Shown in pieces: positions 55,845-64,000 of a stretch of DNA of 64,000 nucleotides. The position numbers were made by a program, and so were the translations under genes. The first letter of the stretch is position 1. Each line of letters begins with the position of its first letter. The notes beneath the pieces are model-generated. The model had not been told where the DNA came from and did not search any database. It was given only the letters and a program-made list of their open reading frames with translations. Source of the DNA: Gordionus sp. m RMFG-2023 (Eukaryota; Nematomorpha; Gordioida; Chordodea; Parachordodidae); NCBI RefSeq assembly GCF_954871325.1, contig NC_088778.1, positions 27,451,120-27,515,119 on the forward strand, read 5' to 3'.

Positions 55845-58800
55845 ATGTTTAACATCCTGGATTCTTTAGACATTAATTATCTGTCACTTATTTCCATTCT
55901 CATTTTGGTATCATTAATTATTTACGGTTTAATTCCAGTGATAAAACTATTCCGTTGCGGCTATAACCACCCCTTTCCCTTACCATTCTTTGGTACCATC
56001 ATATGGGTATATTTTAAGGGCTATCAAAAATGCTACATAGACTGGAACCGTAAATATGGACAATTTTATGCCGTTGCTCAAGGCCAAACTTTTGTTTTGA
56101 TGGTAAGCAATCCTGATTACCTCAAGGACATTTTGGTAAAAAGTTTTTCCAAATTTTCTAACCGGAGATTTTTTGAAATCTCTAATAAATTAATCCGTAA
56201 ATCAATTTTCATGACTGAAGACGAAGAATGGCGCTTGTTAAGGAAGCTCATATTACCTACTTTTACCTCTCACAAAATGAAATTCAATATATTTCCGCTA
56301 ATTCTTAGATGTGCCTCTCAAATGGTCGGTCACTTAAAAAACTCGATAAATGGCGATCTAAATTCCATCCAAAGCAATAAGAATTATGATGATAAAGAAA
56401 CTACAATCGTCCAAACCAAAGACATTTTTGGTTGTTACACTATGGATGTGATCGCTTCTACCTCTTTTGGATTGGATCTAGATTCTCAGAAAGAAAATAA
56501 TCATGCTTTTGTCAGGTATTTCGAATCTATATATTTAAATTATGTTTAGGCGAATCTGGTTGGGAATTTTCGTTGCATATTTTTAATAAATAATAAAAAT
56601 TTGATTTTTAAATTGCTTGGAGTAGAAAAGATTTTTAATTTATCAGTACCCTAAGAGCTAATTGAATCATATCTATTTGAGTCAGTTAAATAATTATATA
56701 TAATATCATATAGCTTTTATATTATTATAAAATTTTTATAGTAAATACAATAGATCTCAAAATAAATAAATGAAAATGTTAATTAATCGTGTAAGAGACT
56801 TTAGAAAATGGATTGGACGCACAGGGCAGTTTTGTTAAACAGCTCGATTCGGCTTAAAAACGGCTAACTCATTAAGTTAGTCAGAAAAATATTACCTAAG
56901 GCTCGAGATTTTGCCAATAAATGTTCAAATCTTTGATCACCAAAATTTTCAAGCTTGGGTTATATCTTTCTAGATATAATTTTACAGGTAAATATTTATG
57001 CCTATAAGGGTATTTAAATTATGATCTTTATTTTAATATCTAGTGATTTTCACGGTTTTACCGACTACCTGATTTTCCCTATAATATTTATTGAATTATA
57101 CAAATATAATAATCAATGAATTTTATATTTTTCAAATGTTAATTCATATGTTAATGGCGAATACCGAAATAAATCGTAACAAAAAAAATAGGGATAAAAT
57201 GTATAACAAAATCTAATGAAAAATAGAAATATAAATTAGTGGAAAAAGCATCTGTAGGAATAAAAGGCATCGCAACATAAATCTTTAAATAAAATAAAAT
57301 TACTAAGGGTAATATTTAATTGTAAAATTAATCGAGTCACAATAATTTAGTTTTCGTATAAAAATTATTCTATTGTAGAATATCTATCATGTCACAAGAT
57401 CTAAGGAAAGTTTGCTTTCCATCATATACCGCTTATATTAAAGATAAATCAAACTTTGTAATAGCAATTTGCTATTGCTAATATATGAAAAATTTAAAAA
57501 CTTAAAATAAATATGCACAAATTTTTATTAAAAAAAAGAAATATAAAAAAGGTTTTCGATTTTGATATAACGAAACCAATACTTGCCATGGTAGCAGTTT
57601 TTCCATTCATAATACCTATATTGAATTACTTCGAAATATCGTCCATTGAAAATGCTCCAATGCAGTTCTTTGCTGACATCGTTGAAAGTACCATAGAGGA
57701 GCGGAGAAAGTTAAATATTAAAAGGTAGGATACTCTGTAATAATTAATTATTAAATTACAATATCTAATAAAATGCAATTTATTTAAAATGAAGTCCTAG
57801 ATATTTTAAATTTTTATAGGTAAGAAAATGTATCTTAATTTTTTTTGTATCTTGACTACAAATTTATTTATTCCAACAAGATCCAAGTAGACTAAAGATT
57901 TTGAGCCCACATATTATAGGTTATGAATAAATTTTATTTTCCATTTATATTTGTCCTGTAAAAAATAATCTAATATGTGATAATATATTCTGATAGTTTA
58001 TTGACTTCAATATATGATTTAGAAATGATTATTTGCAAATGCTCATGGACTCTCATGATATTTACAATTTAAATCAATCTAACGCAAACAGTAGCAATTA
58101 TGGATGTAAAAAGAATATCAATAAAATTTCGAACGATATGATGACTATAAATGAAGAGGATAGCATTGAAACCAAAAAGGTTGGAAATCAGAATATATCT
58201 ATTGGAATTTCTAAAGATGTGGTCAATTCTAACGCATTACTGTTTTTCATAGCAGGGTATGAGTCAACAGCAAATGCTCTATGTTGGATAGCTCACACTT
58301 TAGCCTCTCATCTTGAGATTCAAGAGACCTTAAGGCAAGAAATAAAACTAAAGATTAGTCAAAAATGTAATTAAATTTAATTTATGGGTAAATATACAAT
58401 ATATATTTATTTTATTGCTTTGGCAAAACAGATTTAAATTTTATTAGCCTTAATATTTTTTAAATAAATTTAATTTATCATCTTTATAATTCTTGAAATT
58501 TGTTGAGTGGTAGGGAAATTAAGTGTTTCGGAGTTTTATAATTGTTTATCTAATAACTACATATAGATTGATAGACTTAGTGATTAGGAATGTTAAATAT
58601 AATTGATTTCTTTGTAACATATTTAATTTTTAAAATCAAACATATTAAATACCTGAAAATAGATAAAAGCTTTAGCCCCAATCTCTTAAATTATGATGAT
58701 ATTATGGGCCTAAGCTATATGGATCAGGTCATTAAAGAGGTTTTAAGGTTACATCCTTCACTTACATTTTTTGATAGAGTGACATCTGAAGATTGTTATT

Positions 58801-61800
58801 TGGAAGACAAATTAATCAAAAAGGGTACTATCATTGAAGTGCCTGTTTATGCATTGCACCGAGATGAAAATATATGGACATTGCCCAACAAATTTGATCC
58901 GGATAGATTTGATCCAAAGAATTCGTGAGTTATAACATATGTTAATTATTTAAAAAATATGATGTTGTAATTTTTAAATTAAAATAAATATAATATGAGT
59001 ACTGGGGTCAAGTCGAAGATTTTTACAAAATCGGCTATAGCTCCTGGTTTTTTTTAGATAATATAAAAAATAATATATGATTTTATACCTAAAACATAAA
59101 GGTGCCATATAAAAAAATTTAAGAATATAATCATTTATTCTAAATTGTATTTTTTGTAAAAGTGAAACTTTTGTCCAACACGCCCTAATAGCGGGGTGAG
59201 GTAAGCCACTTCAAGGGGCTTCCTAAACCATTGGTTTTTTTAGGCTATATTGAAATGCATTTTTATTTATTAATAATGATACGTAAGAAATAATTTAATT
59301 GTTTTATTGTTCAAAATATCATAATATTTATAAATAGAAGCTAATTATATATAAAAATTGAAATTTTAATTTAATAAACATTTTGGACATAAAAAAAAAG
59401 AATTTTAAGCAATGATTTCTTAGCATAAATCCTAAATACCAATCATAGAACAGCCATAAAATTTCTTTTACAATTGAAATTTTTTTCATTATTAACTGCC
59501 ATACGTGTATGGTTTAGCGAGCCCCGCTAGCTCTAAATTGACATATTATGATTGAAATAATATATAGATATAATAAAAACTCATAAAACTTTCCAAAATT
59601 ATAGAAGAGGGTTTTTAAGCTATAAAATATAATTTGCATATAAATGATTATATATTTTAATGAAAATTAAAATTCTGTCATGTAAAAATCTTTTGAAAAT
59701 TTCAAAATTTTATTTCTTTAATAAAATTTTTAATAATTAAATATTTCAAAAAATATTTTTGTCTTAGATGTAAACTATTAATAACTATATTAGGATGAAA
59801 TTTTAAGCTTCTGGTGTATTTAAAGATTAAATGGTTTGTCAACCCCCGGGGTTTACCTAACCCCAATCTCCCATAATAATTATCACTTGTTATATGGTTA
59901 CTGTCTCTTAATATTGTATACCATAAAACTGTCTTAGGTCCATGGGAAAGATTATAACAACGGAGACCTGTGAACGTTGCGAGTTTTTAAGATATCATAC
60001 ATCTTTTTATTTGTGTAGTATAAAGTTTTCAACCCCCCCCCCCTCTCCCTCTATTTAATGGGTATAAAGCACTTTGAGAAAGAAAAATACCGCATTGAAC
60101 AATATACTACCTTCTAGAATCACGATACTAAAACTAATATTTATAAAAATCTCCCGCGAATTTCTATTCATTCAATTCTAATTGGATATATTAAGTTAGT
60201 TCCTTCAGATTTATTTATCGTGATATTATATTTCGCAGTCGCTTTTCATTTATCTCTAAATAATATGCTATTATATTATTTTTTTGTCATTTCGCTCCTT
60301 ATTGAATATGCGTAATTTTCTAATTTTTATTCATTCACTTCACAAATCATATTATGCTGACATGAGTCTTTTTGGTTTTAGCTAACACAGTTCTGACCAT
60401 TATAGTTACTGTTTTATAACTTAATGTTATCTCTTTATATTTACTTATTCATTTTTATATTTATATGTTATACACAGCGTTTGCATGACAAGATATTTAG
60501 TGAATGTAACCTCCTCATAAAGATATGCCTACCCCTTAGAAAGTTTTCGCAGCATTTGCAGCCGATATTCTCACATTATTATTTCATCTTTTTAATGATA
60601 ATTGTACTCCCTTCAAAATTTAAAAATTGAACTTAGGTGATAACTCTTCTAATACCAACAATCAAAATATTGTATATGTAAAAGAGTTATTCAATTAAAA
60701 CTCCCTCATTTACAATGAATGCAATATTTTACAATGTTGTGCAGATTTAATTTTTCCATATTTTTTTTGTAAATAAAATTATTTAACTTGTAAAAATTGA
60801 TAAGAATGTATAAATATGTTATTTTAGCAACTTTTTGCAAGTCAAATAATTTTATTTTCAAATAAATTAAAAAATATGGAAATTTCCAATAAATCTGGTC
60901 AACATTATAGTATATTGTTTGCTACGAATATGAGTTTACTGATAGAATTTAATGTTCTTAAATTACATTTAAAAGGATAAAAAATGATATAGAAATAGTT
61001 TTATTTAAATAATGTCTATGATTGTCATATATAGATTTGGTTGATTAATAATATTAGTAATATAATAGGTTTATAATAAAAGTATTAATTACGTCAATAC
61101 ACTTTGCCCTATTTCATCTGAAAATTAAATAGATAACCCCCCCCCCCCCCTCATTAAATTTATTCTACCAGGTCTACCATCCTTAAATTCTACCCCCTAC
61201 CCTCCTCAAAAAAAATTTGTATACAAACTGTTCCTATCCCCTTCCTATCATGTAGAGGCTGGTTATTCACAAATCTGTCCTTCATGTCTAAAATTAGTAC
61301 ATATTAGATATATAATTTTTTTTCAACATGGTAGACCAGATTAATAAGATTTCTACATTCTAGCTGTGCTAACGTGTCCCTTTTCAGTTAGTCGATTATG
61401 CTCCCATCTTAGTAACTCCTCTTCGCATTTCAAATTCCTGCTTCTCAGAAATTTCTCCCGACTTGAGGCTAAATTGCTAGTTTCTAAATCTAAGGCTGAT
61501 ATTGTATATCGTTAATATTGCTAAACCATTGGTGTAAATTCTATTTTTATACATATAACATCTTCCTGAGACTCTTAAAAACTTTGCCATATCTAACTAA
61601 CTCAGCAAATTAATAATGGCGCTTCCATTATTGCTCCTTACCTTCAAGAAAATAAGAGGCCCGCGATCTTCATAATAAAAACCTTCATCATTTGAGTTGA
61701 AGGCAAATTGGGTTTCCTTGAAAATAGATGATCTTAACATAAAAGATTCAAAATATCCATTCTAGACTTCCTAGCTGAGCCTTCCCACGATATGTATATC

Positions 61801-63524
61801 AGGTTCTGTCAAGTTACAACTTTATACCATTTGTTTAACCTCACTCCATATTGCCTTTCAATTCATCCCTGAAATAATGAGGAGCTATTCTTTCCTTTTT
61901 TTGAGATTCAGCCCTTGGATTTGATGGCATCCGTCTCATATTCCCTTAGAAAATCGCTTCTCCCTTAATATTCATCATATTCTCACTAAACTACTAATCA
62001 TTGCAATAAAATTTTAAAAAGTGAAGTATGAAGCTTCGTTTCTTCAGTTCTTTTTTTGTGTATTAGGCTAATTACTCCTCAGACACCAAATGATGATATT
62101 CGACCCATTAGAATAGGTTCTACCTTTCAACGCCTAATTGCTAAAATTGGAATAAAAAATGAAGCATCTTGTAGTTACCATCTGTAACAATACTCTGCAA
62201 TTTGATATTTATATGATTTCACCTATGGAGAACATCCAACAGAGTTTGGATCTATTTTTCTTTGGTATTAATGACATCGATATATTAATTTCACATGTTT
62301 TTCCTTGCACGCCTGGTATATCGATGATCGTTCATCGTTGAATTCAATACCTTATCATTAAAGGTGTGAAGTTAATTATAGAGTAACTGCCATTGAACTC
62401 TATCAACCCTGAAAAATCCGTCAGGTCAATTCAACCTAAAACACCACTTCAAATTATTATTCAGGATGAACTAAATCATTTAAGATTCCATATTGGTGGT
62501 AAGACAAAAATTTCTTCCTACCTACATATTGAGATCGGTTAAATTCGGTTCAATTTAGAACCTCCTCCAAATATTTTTAGATCTGATGGGAAACGACCAG
62601 ATGAGAATCTACAAATTCCTTGGAAGAGGGGCCAATTCCTGGTTTTGTATTATTTATGCATTGATCCATTAGCTCCCTACAATCAAACTCCGAACATCAT
62701 TGAAAAAAGAAACAATTGAAAATTGCGAAATATTTATAAATTTTTCGAGACTACATATTCCCGATAATTTTCACTACCTATACCCCCTTTATTCGTAATT
62801 AAGGATGGCGATAACTTCTTCTTGAGGGAAAAATAACCGATGCTGTTCACAAGGCCAATTACACTTGTTTCATGGGTAGCCTCATCTCACATATTTATTT
62901 TTTCTGTTTATGTGATGAATATTTAATTTTCTCAACATTATCAAAATAAATTAATATATAATAATCAAAATATTTTTATATAATTTTTAAGGTTTTATTT
63001 TTTCCTAATAAAATGCATAATTTTTATATAGTATAATTCTTGTTTTGTTGTATCAGAATCAGAGTGTCTCTACATGAGGTTTTAACTCTAAATTTAATAA
63101 AAATCCATATCTGTATTCATTTTTTTAATTAAACTTTTATTTCTATAACCACAGGGCAACAGACCTAATTGGATAAGAGGTCTGTAGGGCACTCATCTTT
63201 TGAATTATTTACTTCGTTGTTTTGAATAAGCAAAATCCGAAAATAAATTATTATTATAAATAATACATAATTTTTAAAAGGACTAAGGAACATCAATATA
63301 GCTATTTGCCCTTCGGTATTGGTCCTAGAAATTGTATTGGTTTAGGTTTTGCAATGCTGGAGATCAAAGTTGGCCTAACATTAATTCTAGGGTCGAACAT
63401 ACAATTCGTTATAGCACCTGGAGACGTTAATTCCGATATAACTCCCGACAACACAAAATTTAAAAAAACTATTGTAAACTTTCCTGAAAATGGAATTAAA
63501 GTGGGAATAAGAGACAAGGAATAA
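55845..63524 (+). CDS. Cytochrome P450, clan 3 (CYP3/CYP5-like), 5 exons
   Basis: Exons are 55845-56515, 57539-57724, 58023-58366, 58663-58924 and 63281-63524 (TAA). Phases agree at every junction, giving 569 codons including stop (568 residues, slightly longer than the usual ~500). Exon 1 has an N-terminal membrane anchor (about residues 13-35, [17 protein letters not shown]), the hinge [10 protein letters not shown] and the helix-C motif [14 protein letters not shown]. Exon 2 has VFPFIIPIL, typical of CYP3A (VFPFLIPIL). Exon 3 has LQMLMDS and the I-helix [15 protein letters not shown]. Exon 4 has the ExxR motif ([10 protein letters not shown]), the PYALHRD-like [11 protein letters not shown] and FDPDRF. 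Exon 5 has the haem-ligand loop [16 protein letters not shown] with the axial Cys. It should be an ER-bound haem monooxygenase; the substrate is unknown. Exon 3 carries an insert rich in Asn, Ser and Lys after LMDS that accounts for the extra length. The splice choices at 57539 and 58663 rest on phase and homology. Confidence 0.94.
56828..56985. mobile_element. Family B copy 7, truncated, in P450 intron 1
   Basis: Left arm TTTTGTTAAACAGCTCGATT then AACGGCTAACTCATT. The centre is present and the right arm is lost. Confidence 0.55.
58925..63280 (+). other. Last intron of the P450 gene (4.36 kb)
   Basis: Bounded by donor GTGAGT (58925) and acceptor TTTTTAAAAG (ending 63280). It separates the K-helix/PERF exon from the haem-loop exon. 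It contains C10-C13 runs near 60032 and 61138 and a patch at 59180-59870 whose ends (GCGGGGTGAGGTAAGCC and, inverted, TTGGGGTTAGGTAAACC) may be the termini of an unlisted element. The reverse-transcriptase-like fossil is at 61380-62620. Confidence 0.7.
61380..62620 (+). mobile_element. Decayed retroelement with reverse-transcriptase-like text, in P450 intron 4
   Basis: This part of the last P450 intron has visibly higher GC than the surrounding intron. A short stretch at about 62060-62160 reads [20 protein letters not shown], which resembles the RPIxIGxxxRRLxxK block of reverse transcriptases. An ALGFDGIRL piece before it recalls the substrate-domain GPDGIR block. It is broken in many places. 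Class (LINE or other) cannot be decided. It is treated as a fossil. Confidence 0.45.
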
Positions 63525-63525
63525 A
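63520..63525 (+). terminator. AATAAA overlapping the P450 stop codon
   Basis: The final GAA-TAA codons create AATAAA at 63520-63525. Another AATAAA in a better position for a 3' UTR end lies near 63940. Both are guesses in AT-rich DNA. Confidence 0.25.
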
Positions 63526-64000
63526 AATGATTTATATAATCTTACCTTTTTGTAAGCTAAATATTTCGATTTTTTATAGATTTAATATAAAAATTGTCAA
63601 CATTTGAAAACAAATTATAACATCATCACATTTTTAATAACTTGATTATTTATTTCGAATTTACAAATTTTGCTTATTTTAGATTTATAAGTAAACTTTT
63701 ATTTATCTTTTTACGCTAATTTTTTTCACTATTAAAAATCTTAGAACCGTATTAAGTTATAATAATATATTATTAATACCAGGATTTCTAGGATATATTC
63801 GCACTAGTAATTTCCTTGTCCAACGATGTAGGTTTAATGTATTTTGCATAAATTATATAAATAAGTTTTTTTTTATTTATCATATACAAAAAACCTAGTG
63901 AGTTATAACCTACCGTATAGATCTGGACTTGTATTTAGGAATAATAAAGTTTTATTTCTGAAGCCATCAGGTTGTTCTGAGAAAAAAAAATTAAATATTT

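Noticed and set aside
63302-63517. Minus-strand frame opposite the P450 haem exon
   Set aside because: Mirror of [10 protein letters not shown] coding DNA; no independent evidence.
1-64000. tRNA, rRNA, CRISPR or operon-like structures
   Set aside because: I looked for tRNA B-box-like GGTTCRANNC with a matching A box, regularly spaced repeats, and tandem uninterrupted genes. None was found; the GGTTC motifs present belong to hAT termini.

Overview
This window reads as nuclear DNA of a metazoan, probably an AT-rich invertebrate. By eye it is about three-quarters A+T. Its coding sequence is split into many short exons with GT-AG junctions and long introns. The three recognisable genes are animal families: a PDE4/dunce-type cAMP phosphodiesterase with UCR1 and UCR2, a glutaredoxin domain-containing cysteine-rich protein (GRXCR1-like), and a clan 3 (CYP3/CYP5-like) cytochrome P450. 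All three are on the + strand. I cannot name the species from the sequence. The standard genetic code fits throughout.

Layout. 1-11.1 kb: no host exon recognised; AT-rich DNA with short transposon relics and a broken Ty3/gypsy-type fossil at about 2.7-3.3 kb (- strand). 11.1-36.85 kb: the PDE4 gene. Two alternative 5' exons (11135-11443 and 16128-16528) each end in a phase that fits the shared UCR1 exon at 25118. They are followed by UCR2 exons (31.6-32.5 kb), a linker exon (32.8-33.3 kb) and seven catalytic exons (33.75-36.85 kb). All junctions from 31734 onward are in phase. One small linker exon between 25219 and 31622 is required by phase but was not found. 36.85-49 kb: intergenic, with one unassigned exon-like open frame (43618-43857) and many repeats. 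49.08-53.31 kb: GRXCR1-like gene in 4 exons (406 residues). 55.85-63.52 kb: P450 gene in 5 exons (568 residues). Its last intron is 4.36 kb long and holds a decayed reverse-transcriptase-like fossil.

The rest is dominated by DNA-transposon remains, many of hAT type. Two elements have perfect 8-bp target duplications (28053-28160 and 28585-29522). Two more have 7/8 matches (32084-32377 and 45302-45917). Two places still show hAT transposase protein: the central region at 20662-21284, inside a 2-kb element with about 50-bp terminal inverted repeats, and the C-terminal dimerisation motif at 47583-47725. Two further families look TA-targeting: a palindromic family of about 210 bp with at least six copies, and a Tc1/mariner-like miniature of about 105-127 bp.

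The three genes have no evident joint function and are ordinary neighbours on a metazoan chromosome. The most interesting host-gene signal is the choice of PDE4 first exon: one version carries the classic PKA site of UCR1 and the other replaces it. I found no tRNA, rRNA, CRISPR array or prokaryote-like operon, and no clear sign of a wholly new system.
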